Source of the DNA: an uncultured Clostridia bacterium
GTDB lineage: Bacteria > Bacillota > Clostridia > Oscillospirales > Acutalibacteraceae
Direction: 5' to 3'
DNA length: 59,202 nt
NCBI GenBank assembly: GCA_946183365.1
Contig: CAMHAH010000018.1
Coordinates: 1-59,202 of the forward strand
The notes beneath the pieces are model-generated. The model was not told the origin of the DNA. It did no database searches and saw nothing but the letters and a program-made list of their open reading frames with translations. Below are positions 7,763 through 16,324 of the stretch, one piece after another; positions within the stretch are counted from its first letter, which is position 1; each line of letters starts with the position of its first letter. The position numbers and the translations under genes are program-made.

Positions 7763-8018
7763 CAAATAATTACAATAATCTTCATAATTGAGACTAAACA
7801 ATATAATACTTTAATTGTCATGAACTCTTATTACGCACATAGAAACCAAGGTTCAGCCGCAGAATAGCCGCATGGAGAAAAAGTGGGGTTTATCAGCTGA
7901 AAAGGAAGAAATACTCTTGAAAGAGGTCAAATAAGGTGATCCGTTCGCCAAAATCGCCATCATCATCGAAAAACTGTAGAACCTGCCCGGGATAATCAAC
8001 AGACTTTTCATTTTTATC

Positions 8019-8047
8019 TTGACATTTTTCTCATTCGATGATATACT
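8019..8047 (+). promoter_or_regulatory. Promoter of tRNA-Trp
   Basis: Consensus TTGACA (8019-8024), 17 bases, TATACT (8042-8047); about 60 bases before the tRNA. Confidence 0.75.
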
Positions 8048-8110
8048 AATTCTCGCACGAAAGAAAGTGCCGCACATCAGCGTGACACCCACTCGTTCAA
8101 CTTAATATTT

Positions 8111-8186
8111 AGGGGTATAGCTCAGTTGGTAGAGCAGCGGTCTCCAAAACCGCGTGCCGAGGGTTCAAGTCCTTCTGCCCCTGCCA
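8111..8186 (+). tRNA. tRNA-Trp (CCA anticodon)
   Basis: 76 bases including an encoded 3' CCA. Acceptor stem AGGGGTA/TGCCCCT, D arm GCTC..GAGC, anticodon loop CTCCAAA with CCA, T arm GAGGGTTCAAGTCCTTC (GGTTCAAGT). Followed by a terminator. Confidence 0.95.
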
Positions 8187-8191
8187 GTTCA

Positions 8192-8226
8192 AGCAGCAGT
8201 AACGGATTTGTTATTGCTGCTTTTTC
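8192..8226 (+). terminator. Terminator after tRNA-Trp
   Basis: Stem AGCAGCAGTAAC/GTTATTGCTGCT with a six-base loop, followed by TTTTT. Confidence 0.85.
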
Positions 8227-8431
8227 GTTTTATGATTGGTCTGTTATAATACCTATATCATTAGAAATCGGATTAAAAACAATTACAAAACATCTATTAT
8301 CAAACTATTCTACCTTCTGTAGGAACTATTAATCTAATGTCAAAATCATTTATAGCTATATTCTTTGCGCCCTTACAATCGTTTACGCAAAGCATCTCTA
8401 TTTGTTTAATACGCATATCAGATATAAGTCA

Positions 8432-8460
8432 TTGATAAAGCATCTTGAATATGATAGAAT
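8432..8460 (+). promoter_or_regulatory. Promoter of the E2-like gene
   Basis: TTGATA (8432-8437), 17-base spacer, TAGAAT (8455-8460), 34 bases before the ATG at 8494. The stretch 8227-8431 holds nothing recognisable. Confidence 0.6.
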
Positions 8461-8493
8461 TATATAGAAAAAGAAATAGACGGAGTGTAGAAT

Positions 8494-9060
8494 ATGTGTC
8501 AAAGCAGAAACGAGCGATTAGCTGCCGATTACAGAGAAATGATGGAAATACAGAACAGACCATATTTATCGTGGATCGCCGTAAAAGGCGAGCCGCCGTA
8601 TGTTGAAGAGTATTTACTCGATGTAAATCTCAGGAGCTATGCTTTGGCTGTTAAGTCGCACAAGTATATAATAGGCGCTGTAAACAGATTTATAATCAAA
8701 GTTACATTATGGGACTCATATCCATATATCGCGCCTAATATCAGGATGCTCAATATCCCTCCCGTATTTCATCCCGATTGGTATTCAAAGGGCACCTACA
8801 GTCCGTCTCAAAAATGGTCACCCGATATCTTGTTGAAAGACTATATCAAGGATATGCTTGACGCTATGAGATATGAGCCGTCTCTTATACATACATCCGC
8901 TCCCGCTAACTATAAAGCTATGGACTGGTATAAAAAGAACATAGATAATACATCTCTGTTCCCTTCAGACACAACAGAGCTGAGCGAAAACAGCCCGGAA
9001 GAAGCCGCTGCAGCAGAGCTCAGTACCGCATACTTTGAAGAGATACCCGGAGCGTACTGA
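8494..9060 (+). CDS. E2/UBC-fold protein lacking the catalytic cysteine
   Basis: 188 residues. After an N-terminal helix come the strands of an E2 (ubiquitin-conjugating) fold: 'YALAV..', 'FIIKVTLWDSYPYIAPNIRML' and then the 'HPDW' element (93-96), 'GTYS' (100-103), 'KWSP' (107-110) and the helix 'LLKDYIKDMLDAM'. In active E2 proteins the equivalent stretch is HPN..G-x-I-C..W-x-P. Here Ser103 occupies the Cys position, and the only Cys in the protein is residue 2. So it resembles the UEV/inactive E2 variants. Bacterial E2-like proteins are known in ubiquitin-like and type VII-associated gene sets, but no E1, JAB or Ub-like gene is nearby. GGAG SD eight bases before ATG. The 40 C-terminal residues are acidic and Ala-rich, probably disordered. 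Confidence 0.6.
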   Translation: MCQSRNERLAADYREMMEIQNRPYLSWIAVKGEPPYVEEYLLDVNLRSYALAVKSHKYIIGAVNRFIIKVTLWDSYPYIAPNIRMLNIPPVFHPDWYSKGTYSPSQKWSPDILLKDYIKDMLDAMRYEPSLIHTSAPANYKAMDWYKKNIDNTSLFPSDTTELSENSPEEAAAAELSTAYFEEIPGAY

Positions 9061-9094
9061 GAAAATAATTCTAAATCAGAAATTTGGTATCATC

Positions 9095-9901
9095 ATGAAT
9101 ATATTGAAATGTCCGGTATGCGGACAGGAATTATATAACGAAAACAAAACATGGCGGTGTGCAAACAAACACAGCTATGACATCGCTAAAGAAGGGTATG
9201 TAAACCTTCTCTCCGCCCATAAAAAAGGCGATGTAATAGGCGATAACAAAGAAATGGCTTTATCGAGAAAAGATTTTCTGAACAAAGGATATTATCGTTC
9301 ACTCGCTAACACGGTCACGGAATGTTTGGATAAGTATTCGGACGACGGGGAGAACGTACTCGATATATGCTGCGGAGAGGGCTATTATACAGCCTTTGCC
9401 GCTGAAAGACTGAACCGCAGCTTCTATGGCTTTGACCTGAGCAAGAATATGGTTCGCCTTGCAGCAAAGAGGAAGATCAACGCTGAGTTCTTTGTGGCGA
9501 ATATTGCATCGATACCAGTCAAAGACAGCTCTGTAAAAGCCGCTTTTCATTTATTCGCGCCGTTCCACGCGTCTGAGTTCAGAAGGGTCATAGCGGATGA
9601 CGGAGTTATTATCACCGCTATTCCCGGTAAAGAGCATCTGCTCGGGATGAAAGAGATACTCTATGATGAACCGTATCTTAACGATGAGAAGGAACCTCTT
9701 GCGGACGGCTTGAAGCCGATCGAAAGAATAAGGGTAAAAGAAGAAATAAGCCTGTATTGTCGCGAGGATATTAATGCTTTGTTCAAGATGACGCCGTATT
9801 ATTATCATACGCCGACAGACGGTATGAACCGTCTTTCAGAATGCGAAAAGCTCGATACAACTATTGATTTCGTACTGATCGTATACAGAAGACAGACGTA
9901 A
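9095..9901 (+). CDS. rlmA: 23S rRNA (guanine-N1)-methyltransferase RlmA family
   Basis: 268 residues from ATG 9095; an upstream TTG lies inside the previous gene. The N-terminal zinc finger 'CPVCGQEL..WRCANKHSYDIAKEGYVNLL' and the methyltransferase motif I 'VLDICCGEGYYT' are diagnostic of the RlmA(I/II)/RrmA group, which methylates G745 or G748 of 23S rRNA using S-adenosylmethionine. 'GDNKEMALSR..FLNKGYYRSLA' between the two is also typical. The active-site region 'LFAPFHASEFRRV' is present. Length is normal for the family. It lies 34 bases after the E2-like gene and probably shares its transcript. RlmA(II) members can give resistance to certain macrolides; this sequence alone does not show which position is methylated. 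Confidence 0.88.
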   Translation: MNILKCPVCGQELYNENKTWRCANKHSYDIAKEGYVNLLSAHKKGDVIGDNKEMALSRKDFLNKGYYRSLANTVTECLDKYSDDGENVLDICCGEGYYTAFAAERLNRSFYGFDLSKNMVRLAAKRKINAEFFVANIASIPVKDSSVKAAFHLFAPFHASEFRRVIADDGVIITAIPGKEHLLGMKEILYDEPYLNDEKEPLADGLKPIERIRVKEEISLYCREDINALFKMTPYYYHTPTDGMNRLSECEKLDTTIDFVLIVYRRQT

Positions 9902-9940
9902 AAAAGAAGTTTCCGCGTATATCGCAGAAACTTCTTTTAT
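9902..9940. terminator. Bidirectional terminator between rlmA and yaaA
   Basis: Arms AAAAGAAGTTTC (9902-9913) and GAAACTTCTTTT (9927-9938), with T runs on both strands; serves the converging rlmA and bcp-yaaA transcripts. Confidence 0.8.
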
Positions 9941-9982
9941 ACTTTTATGTATAATAGCTAAACAGCTCTCTCCCCTACTCTA

Positions 9983-10738
9983 TCATAGCTTATCGGTTGA
10001 ACGGATAAAGACATATTCGCTCTCTGTTGAGCGATCCATATCAAAGCGATAACCGCTCAGAGAGAATGATTTTAGCTGTTCGGGGTATTCAGCGCCGATC
10101 TCAGCCGCGTACCGCACCATCTCACCGCGGGCCATTTTTGCGTATACTCCCTTGGTGACTACCCTCTCTCCTATCAGTTCACCAAACACTATTGTGATAA
10201 ATACATCCTTAGGTTTAAGGTGTTTTTCGATACACTTTGAATACTCTTTTGAAGCAAGATTTACTATCACCCTGTCGCGGTGGATCACCTCAGAATAGAG
10301 AGTATCTCCCCAGAAATCATAAAGATTACGGCAGCCGTTAATCGCAGCCTTAGCCTGCATCTCAAGCCGATAAGGAGTTACGCCGTCAAGAGGTCTGAGT
10401 ACTCAGTAAAAGCCAGATAGTATCCTCAAATGCTCCTGAACGTAATCGAAGTAGCCTTTCTCAAAAACCGACGGCGCCATATAGGTATACTGTATACCGT
10501 CATACGCGAGCAAGGCGGGATTGAGATCATGATACAGGTCCATATCTGCAAATCGTTCCCTATTCTCAGCAGCTATCTTATCATTGCACGACCACAGCTT
10601 CTTTTGCTCTTCAAATGTGAGACCGTTGATATAGTCCTTTAGCGCCTCTGCTCTGCCGAGATATTCAGGCAAACCGGAGCACTCAAGAGTATCGGTATCT
10701 GTTTTCATTTTCTTTGCGGGAGATATGATAAGCCTCAT
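9983..10738 (-). pseudogene. yaaA: YaaA/DUF328 peroxide stress protein, interrupted by one in-frame TGA
   Basis: One continuous frame of 251 codons encodes the YaaA family (N-terminal 'MRLIISPAKKMK', middle 'LLAYDGIQYTYM..VFEKGYFDYVQEHLRILSGFY', C-terminal 'NLYDFWGDTLYSEV' and 'VYAKMARGEMVRYAAE'), but the codon at 10403-10405 is TGA. Family members read '..SGFYG(V/L)LRPLD..' and the TGA stands exactly where the Gly is expected, so a single G-to-T change (GGA to TGA) explains it. The frame continues undamaged on the far side ('VLRPLDGVTPYRLEM'). YaaA limits iron-dependent oxidative damage and binds DNA. It overlaps bcp by one base (TAATG), so both form a small peroxide-defence operon. Either a recent nonsense mutation or a sequence error. 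Confidence 0.85.
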
Positions 10739-11190
10739 TACAGCTCTCCGAGCATCTGAGCGGGATTATCAGCCGCTTTTACCTTATCGAACGCTTTGAC
10801 GATAACTCCGTTCTCGTCTATAAGATATGTAGTACGGACAACTCCCATACTGACCTTACCGTAAAGCTTCTTCTCTTTCCAGACATCATATGCTTGGATT
10901 ACGGTTTTTTCTGTATCAGAGAGCAAAGTGAACGGCAGTCCGTGTTTCTCTTCAAAGCGCTTATGAGAAGCTACAGTGTCCTTGCTTACGCCGAGCACTA
11001 CAGCTCCCTTTTCTCTGAATTGAGGATAAAGTTCCGAAAAAGCGCACGCTTGTTTTGTACAGCCCGACGTCATATCCTTAGGATAGAAATAAAGGATCAC
11101 CTTCTGTCCCTTGTAATCAGAGAGCGATCTCATTTCACCGTTCTGATCGGGCAGAGTGAATTCGGGGGCTTTTGAACCTATTTCCAACAT
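10738..11190 (-). CDS. bcp: Thioredoxin-dependent thiol peroxidase (Bcp/PrxQ)
   Basis: 150 residues of the AhpC/TSA fold. The peroxidatic Cys sits in 'FYPKDMTSGCTKQACAFSEL' and the resolving Cys follows five residues later, the C-x4-C pattern of atypical two-cysteine PrxQ enzymes. 'VRTTYLIDENGVI' and 'AFDKVKAADNPAQML' are family motifs near the C-terminus. The protein reduces hydrogen peroxide and organic hydroperoxides with electrons from thioredoxin. GGAGG lies close upstream of the ATG. It is followed without gap by yaaA. Confidence 0.93.
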   Translation of the reverse strand: MLEIGSKAPEFTLPDQNGEMRSLSDYKGQKVILYFYPKDMTSGCTKQACAFSELYPQFREKGAVVLGVSKDTVASHKRFEEKHGLPFTLLSDTEKTVIQAYDVWKEKKLYGKVSMGVVRTTYLIDENGVIVKAFDKVKAADNPAQMLGEL

Positions 11191-11224
11191 ATAGTATTCC
11201 TCCGTTATTTACCGTGTTATAATA

Positions 11225-11980
11225 TCAGCCGTCGATATATGAATGGTTGCCGATTATCTTTCTGAACTTTGCTTCAGAAATAGATCCTTTTACAAACGCA
11301 TACGCGGCGTTAAGATAGTTTACTGCGTCCTTGAGAGCCTTCCTGTACAGCGGATAAAAGCCAAGCAGCTTCATCTTTTTTATCGCTTTGCTCTTATACG
11401 ATACAAGAGCGAGTTTTTTACTTATGATCGGCGCAAAGCGAGCTAAGGTACCGTTTTTATCGGAAACTATTTTATAAAACGGTCCCATATCGAGACGGCC
11501 TTGCCTTAGCTTTTCCCACGCGTCAGACCAGCCGTAGATCTTAGCGATAGCTCCGCCGACGTCTTTTTTCATAGACGAAGGCAAAAACGGAGGAATACGG
11601 ATATTTCCGCCGCTCAATATATCCAGCCTGTGTTCTATCGCCATGTGCATAACTCTGCTGTTTTTTGCCTTAGCATTAATATACGGATGGGTAGTGGAGT
11701 CAAGAGCGTAATGACACAGAAAACCGCAGAGGTACGAGAACATCTTTCGGTTATTCTTTGAGCGACGAGCGAGTTCAACAAGGAAGTCCGCGGTATGCTC
11801 ACGGTGCATAACGGATGAATACTTATTTACATTATTGCGAAACGGCGGCAAATAGAAATGATAGAATAAAAACGGATCGGGTCCCAGCAAGCCAAAACGA
11901 TATATATCCCTCTTCACTTTGAAATTGACTTTTCTGAGCACCTCAGCTCCAAATCGGGTATGTAAAACTATATCAGGCAT
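11225..11980 (-). CDS. Zinc-dependent phospholipase C family protein
   Basis: 251 residues. The N-terminal 'MPDIVLHTRFGAEVL' places a His for the metal centre, 'GLLGPDPFLFYHF' gives a conserved Asp/His pair, and 'YLCGFLCHYALDSTTHPYINAKA' is the central metal-binding helix of the clostridial zinc phospholipase C/S1-P1 nuclease-like group. 'MHMAIEHRLD' is the next metal helix. No signal peptide is seen, so unlike alpha-toxin it should stay in the cytoplasm; this short version is widespread in Firmicutes with unproven substrate. A good promoter lies upstream (12014-12042), divergent from cstA. Confidence 0.82.
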   Translation of the reverse strand: MPDIVLHTRFGAEVLRKVNFKVKRDIYRFGLLGPDPFLFYHFYLPPFRNNVNKYSSVMHREHTADFLVELARRSKNNRKMFSYLCGFLCHYALDSTTHPYINAKAKNSRVMHMAIEHRLDILSGGNIRIPPFLPSSMKKDVGGAIAKIYGWSDAWEKLRQGRLDMGPFYKIVSDKNGTLARFAPIISKKLALVSYKSKAIKKMKLLGFYPLYRKALKDAVNYLNAAYAFVKGSISEAKFRKIIGNHSYIDG

Positions 11981-12013
11981 AACGCCACCTCCGATAATCT
12001 TTTATTAATATGA

Positions 12014-12042
12014 ATTATAGTACAAATACAAACTTCTTTCAA
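12014..12042 (-). promoter_or_regulatory. Promoter of the phospholipase C-like gene
   Basis: Minus strand TTGAAA (12037-12042), 17 bases, TATAAT (12014-12019), 33 bases before the ATG. Confidence 0.7.
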
Positions 12043-12082
12043 GGGCAATCACACGAAGAATTATAAATAATGCTTATCGCAA

Positions 12083-12110
12083 TTGACATTTTAATACATC
12101 GAGATAAAAT
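12083..12110 (+). promoter_or_regulatory. Promoter of cstA
   Basis: TTGACA (12083-12088), 16 bases, TAAAAT (12105-12110); CGGAGG precedes the ATG at 12140. Confidence 0.6.
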
Positions 12111-12139
12111 ATATATAGAAATATCACGGAGGCTTTTAC

Positions 12140-13590
12140 ATGATTTCTTTATTGATATCCTTTGCAGTTTTGATAATAGGATATTTTATCTACGGCAAAA
12201 TAACAGAAAAGGTTTTTTCTCCTGATGACAGACCGACCCCAGCTGTAGCGATCAACGACGGCGTAGACTGTGTCCCGATGAAAACCTGGAAGGCGTTCCT
12301 CATACAGCTGCTTAACATAGCGGGTACGGGGCCTATATTCGGCGCTCTTATGGGAGCCGTGTTCGGTCCGGTCGTATTTTTGTGGATAGTATTCGGCTCG
12401 ATCCTCGGCGGAGCGGTACACGACTATATGAGCGGAATGATAAGCTCGCGTCACAGAGGCAGCTCGATAGCCGAGCTGTCGGGTACATATATGGGAAACG
12501 TCGTCAAATGGATAATGCGTGTATTCTCGGTTATTCTGCTTGTGCTTTGCGGTACGGTATTCGTTACAAGTCCCGCGGCTCTGCTTGAAGATCTGACGCC
12601 CGACTGGATGAACGGCACCTTCTGGGCGGTGGTCATCCTCGTATACTATTTACTGGCGACGCTGCTGCCTATAGATAAGCTTATAGGCAAGCTCTATCCT
12701 GTATTCGGCGTTCTGCTTATAATCATGGCTGTCTCGGTGATAGGCGGTATCATATTCTCGGGAGGCAAGTATACTATACCCGAAATATCGCTGAGCAATC
12801 TGCATCCTGATGGTACTCCTGTGTGGCCGTATATGTTCATTACTGTAGCCTGCGGCGCTATTTCGGGCTTTCACGCTACGCAATCACCAATGATGGCTAA
12901 ATATGTATCAAGTCTGAAAAAGAAGGAAGAGCGGTATTCTACGGCGCTATGATAAGCGAGGCTGTCATAGCTCTGGTATGGGCAGCCGCCGGAGTATCGT
13001 TCTACGGAACCACTCAATTGCTGAATGAAGCCTTAGCAAACGGCGCCTCAAATGTAGTATACGAGATATCAACAGGAGTTCTCGGCGTATTCGGCGGTAT
13101 CTTAGCTGTTGCAGGAGTTATCGTCTGCCCTATCACCTCGGGAGATACAGCATTTCGCAGTGCGAGACTTGTTCTCGCCGAAACATTTAAAATTGATCAG
13201 AAGAAGATCAAAAATCGTTTATTGATAACAATTCCATTATTAGCGGCAGGCGGATTGCTGACCTGGTTCGCAATGACTGATGATAACGGATTTGAGACGA
13301 TATGGAGATACTTCTCATGGAGCAATCAGACCTTAGCCATGATAGCGCTGTGGGTATCTACGGTTTATCTGTTGAAAGAGAACAAATACCGCTTCGGTTC
13401 ATTGATGACCGCTTTACCCGCGGCGTTCATGACCGCTGTAAGCTTTACCTACATCCTCACAGCAGAGGAAGGATTAAGGATCGATTATAATATCTCTTGT
13501 ATTATCGGCGCGTCGATATCGGCCATATTCCTGATAATATACTTCGTATTCCTTTCAAAGAGAATAAGAAAGCCGTCAAAAACACTATAG
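12140..13590 (+). pseudogene. cstA: CstA family peptide/pyruvate transporter, frameshifted
   Basis: Two overlapping frames together make one short-type CstA of about 480 residues with some 13 membrane helices. The first frame ends after 'GFHATQSPMMAKYVSSLKKKEERYSTAL'. The second carries on as 'GRAVFYGAMISEAVIALVWAAAG', the normal continuation. The break is at a run of five A (12917-12921): one extra A would restore the frame. 'NIAGTGPIFGALMGA' and 'HDYMSGMIS' are family signatures. CstA proteins import peptides or pyruvate during carbon limitation. The sequence G-AAA-AAG resembles a slippery site but lacks the first matching base of the X-XXY-YYZ form, so I favour mutation or sequence error over programmed frameshifting. 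Confidence 0.85.
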
Positions 13591-13620
13591 ACTATTAATT
13601 TGAATACAGCAAATAGTCAA

Positions 13621-13652
13621 AGCCACCTGTTCAAATCGATCAGGTGGTTTTG
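13621..13652 (+). terminator. Terminator of cstA
   Basis: CCACCTG (13623-13629) pairs with CAGGTGG (13641-13647), then TTTT. Confidence 0.8.
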
Positions 13653-13665
13653 TACTATATCTCAT

Positions 13666-13699
13666 ACAAAAAGCAGGTACCCAAACGGATACCTGCTTA
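13666..13699 (-). terminator. Terminator of the rpl operon
   Basis: On the minus strand AAGCAGGTATCC/GGGTACCTGCTT hairpin followed by TTTT, directly after rplL. rpoB does not follow. Confidence 0.85.
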
Positions 13700-13726
13700 A
13701 TCTTTAAAGAAATCGGGTAAGCTTGA

Positions 13727-14104
13727 TTACTTAAGCTCAACCTCAGCGCCAGCAGCCTCAAGCTTCTCCTTGAGAGCCTCAGCGTCATCCTTAGAGATGC
13801 CTTCCTTAACAGCCTTAGGAGCCTCGTCAACAACAGCCTTAGCTTCCTTAAGACCGAGACCTGTAGCCTCACGAACAGCCTTGATGACAGCGATCTTATT
13901 GCCGCCGGCAGCCTTCAGGATAACGTCAAACTCTGTCTTCTCTTCCTCAGCAGCGCCTGCCTCAGCAGCAGGACCTGCAACTGCAACAGCAGCAGCGGCG
14001 GATACACCGAACTCATCCTCTACAGCGTGTACGAGATCTGCGAGCTCGAGAACTGTGAGGGTCTTTAATTCTTCAATAATAGCAGTAATCTTCTCAGATG
14101 CCAT
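13727..14104 (-). CDS. rplL: 50S ribosomal protein L7/L12
   Basis: 125 residues. N-terminal dimerization helix ('[33 protein letters not shown]'), an Ala-rich hinge ('[19 protein letters not shown]'), and the C-terminal factor-binding domain ('[42 protein letters not shown]'). It forms the ribosomal stalk with L10 and recruits translation factors. Last gene of the operon; terminator directly downstream, so rpoBC are not in their usual place. Confidence 0.97.
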   Translation of the reverse strand: MASEKITAIIEELKTLTVLELADLVHAVEDEFGVSAAAAVAVAGPAAEAGAAEEEKTEFDVILKAAGGNKIAVIKAVREATGLGLKEAKAVVDEAPKAVKEGISKDDAEALKEKLEAAGAEVELK

Positions 14105-14157
14105 TTTTATTTACCTCCAATTAGTAATGTAGATTTTAAAATTGATGATTTGCTGAA

Positions 14158-14754
14158 TTATTCAGCAGGAGCCTCTGCGGGCGCCTCCTCAGCGGCGGGA
14201 GCTTCAGGTGCTGCTTCTTCAGCAGGAGCCTCTCCTGCCTTCTTAGCTAAGCAAGCCTCGATACCGCCGTCGTCAACGATAGCCTGTATAGCACGAGCGA
14301 ACGAAGCGATAGGAGCCTGGAAAGCACCCAGAACGTTTGCGAGCAGAACTTCTCTTGTGGGCAGCTTAGCTAAGCTGTCGATAGTAGCCAGATCAACGAC
14401 TTCACCGTCGAGATAACCTGCCTTGATTTCAAAAGTCTTGCTCTTCTTTGCATAGTTTGACAGAATACGAGCCGCAGCGGCGTAATCCTCGTCGCTTGTA
14501 GCGATAGCTGTAGTACCCTCAAGGGTAGTCTGCAGACCGGTCAGTTCAGCCTCCTCGCACGCGCGGGATAACAGAGTATTCTTAACAACGCTGTACTTGA
14601 CGCCTGCTTCACGCAGCTCCTTACGCAGAGCTGTATCATCAGCGACGTTGATACCCTTGTAATTAACAAGAACACCTGTGACAGACTTCTTAAGACGGTC
14701 GGCGAGCTCAGCTACGATAGCTTTCTTCTGCTCTAAAACCTTAGCGCTTGGCAA
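14158..14754 (-). CDS. rplJ: 50S ribosomal protein L10
   Basis: 198 residues from a TTG at 14754 with GGAGGTG nine bases upstream; the longer open frame before it is the leader RNA. Starts 'MPSAKVLEQKKAIVAELADRLKKSVTGVLVNYKGI' and contains 'RKELREAGVKYSVVKNTLLSRA', as in all L10. The C-terminal 20-25 residues are a low-complexity Ala/Glu/Pro tail ('EEAAPEAPAAEEAPAEAPAE') beyond the L12-binding helix, which is longer than in model L10 proteins. L10 binds 23S rRNA and L12 dimers and represses its own operon by binding the leader. Confidence 0.96.
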   Translation of the reverse strand: MPSAKVLEQKKAIVAELADRLKKSVTGVLVNYKGINVADDTALRKELREAGVKYSVVKNTLLSRACEEAELTGLQTTLEGTTAIATSDEDYAAAARILSNYAKKSKTFEIKAGYLDGEVVDLATIDSLAKLPTREVLLANVLGAFQAPIASFARAIQAIVDDGGIEACLAKKAGEAPAEEAAPEAPAAEEAPAEAPAE

Positions 14755-14793
14755 ATTATTCACCTCCGTAAATAAATAATGTTTACGCGGTTC

Positions 14794-14935
14794 AAAAAAC
14801 AGCCTCTCCCTTTCGAGGAGAGGCAGACATAAACATGATAGCGCAGTTGTACTGCGTATGTTATGCTTCTTCCTCGGCAGGCGGTAAACCATTATATCTC
14901 CGGAATACAGAGACACCTGCTGTCTTTAGAACAGC
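14794..14935 (-). ncRNA. L10 leader with intrinsic attenuator
   Basis: On the minus strand the segment beginning near 14930 contains 'GACAGCAGGTG' and, after a spacer, 'GGTTTACCGCCTGCCGAGG', the paired conserved elements of the ribosomal protein L10 leader. After it comes a GC-rich hairpin GCCTCTCC..GGAGAGGC (14802-14824) with a run of six T (14794-14799), a terminator ahead of rplJ. L10-L12 binding would favour termination (known mechanism of this leader family; inferred here). Confidence 0.8.
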
Positions 14936-14996
14936 GATTTATATATCAGCTCAAAGAGCGTGATAACTGTATAGTTCTCAGATAGAGAGCTTAAGA

Positions 14997-15692
14997 TCAA
15001 ACGCCGAACTTAGTCGGGTTGATGCGAACCGACGGACCCATTGTAGAGGTGACCGCGCAGCTCTTGATATACTGACCCTTTGCAGCGGCAGGCTTAGCCT
15101 TAACGATAGCACCCATGAGGGTATCGAGGTTCTCCTGGAGCTTCTCAGCGCCGAAAGAAACCTTGCCGATCGGGCAGTGGATGATGTTTGTCTTATCAAG
15201 ACGGTACTCGATCTTACCTGCCTTAGCCTCGTTGATAGCGCGGGCGATATCATTGGTAACGGTACCTGCCTTGGGGTTAGGCATCAAACCGCGGGGACCG
15301 AGGATACGGCCGAGACGACCGACCAGACCCATGCAGTCGGGAGTTGTGATAAGAACATCGAAGTCCATCCAGTTCTCCTGCTGGATCTTCTGAGTCATAT
15401 CCTCAGCGCCTACATAATCAGCGCCTGCCTCCTGAGCGAGCTTCTCATTCTCGCCCTTGCAGATAGCGAGAACGCGAACCTTCTTACCTGTACCGTTGGG
15501 CAGAACAACCGCGCCGCGGACCTGCTGGTCAGCATGACGGGAGTCAACGCCTAATTTAACGTGGAGCTCAACTGTCTCGTCAAACTTAGCTGTGGCTGTC
15601 TTGATGACGGTATCGAGAGCCTCGTTGGTATCATAAAATTTAGTTCTGTCGACGAGCTTTGCAGCGTCAACATATTTCTTACCGTGTTTCAT
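14997..15692 (-). CDS. rplA: 50S ribosomal protein L1
   Basis: 231 residues of normal length. '[50 protein letters not shown]' is the standard L1 start, and '[33 protein letters not shown]' is the conserved rRNA-binding region. L1 builds the L1 stalk near the E site and helps release deacylated tRNA. Upstream rplK, downstream the L10 leader. GGAGG upstream of ATG. Confidence 0.97.
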   Translation of the reverse strand: MKHGKKYVDAAKLVDRTKFYDTNEALDTVIKTATAKFDETVELHVKLGVDSRHADQQVRGAVVLPNGTGKKVRVLAICKGENEKLAQEAGADYVGAEDMTQKIQQENWMDFDVLITTPDCMGLVGRLGRILGPRGLMPNPKAGTVTNDIARAINEAKAGKIEYRLDKTNIIHCPIGKVSFGAEKLQENLDTLMGAIVKAKPAAAKGQYIKSCAVTSTMGPSVRINPTKFGV

Positions 15693-15755
15693 ATTTAATC
15701 CTCCATAGTTAGGTGGTTATGCGGAAATCTCCTCCCACCCGGATGTTGTTCTAAA

Positions 15756-16181
15756 TCAGTCTACTACCTCAATACCCATCGAACGAGCCGTACCCATGAT
15801 CATGGATGTAGCTGTCTCGATCGTAGCGGCGTTGAGGTCTTTCATCTTTGTCTCAGCAATCTTCTGGCACTGTTCCTTAGTGATCTTAGCGACCTTCTTC
15901 TTGTTAGGCTCGCCTGAAGCGGTCTCGATGTTACAAGCCTTCTTGATAAGAACAGGCGCAGGCGGAGTCTTTGTGATAAATGTGAAAGAACGGTCTGCGT
16001 ATACTGTGATTACGACAGGGATGATAAGTCCGATGTCATTCTTTGTGCGCTCATTGAATTCCTTTGTAAAGGAAACGATGTTAACGCCGTGCTGACCCAG
16101 AGCGGGGCCTACAGGCGGAGCCGGAGTAGCTTTTCCGGCAGGAATCTGTAACTTGATTAATCCTGTTACTTTCTGTGCCAT
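15756..16181 (-). CDS. rplK: 50S ribosomal protein L11
   Basis: 141 residues. '[43 protein letters not shown]' is the N-terminal domain with the thiostrepton-site proline run; the C-terminal rRNA-binding domain ends '[14 protein letters not shown]'. L11 forms the GTPase-associated centre with 23S rRNA and is needed for the stringent response via RelA-type enzymes. SD AGGAGG before the ATG. The 143 bases between nusG and rplK contain two small GC hairpins (about 16215-16260) and a weak terminator-like AAAAAGC/GCTTTTT element. Confidence 0.97.
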   Translation of the reverse strand: MAQKVTGLIKLQIPAGKATPAPPVGPALGQHGVNIVSFTKEFNERTKNDIGLIIPVVITVYADRSFTFITKTPPAPVLIKKACNIETASGEPNKKKVAKITKEQCQKIAETKMKDLNAATIETATSMIMGTARSMGIEVVD

Positions 16182-16324
16182 TTTTATTTCCTCCTAAATT
16201 CGTGGTAGATGGCGGAGCCGATAAAGCTCCTCCCACAAGGGGCTCATGCCCCTCATATAAAAAGCAAATCGCTTTTTGTCCTTATTTCGACCTTATACGG
16301 TCCGGTACTCAGCGTACTGCCGAG

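Noticed and set aside
7853..8092. 79-codon minus-strand frame before tRNA-Trp
   Set aside because: It overlaps the tRNA promoter, has no recognisable domain and low-quality composition.
8111..8186. tRNA-Trp as attachment site of the mobile element/Hxs region
   Set aside because: The element would lie on the 5' side of the tRNA and no repeat of the tRNA 3' end is seen at the left; standard tRNA integration leaves the copy at the 3' end.
12917..12923. Programmed -1 frameshift in cstA
   Set aside because: Heptamer G-AAA-AAG does not fit X-XXY-YYZ and no stimulatory stem was evident; one-base loss is simpler.
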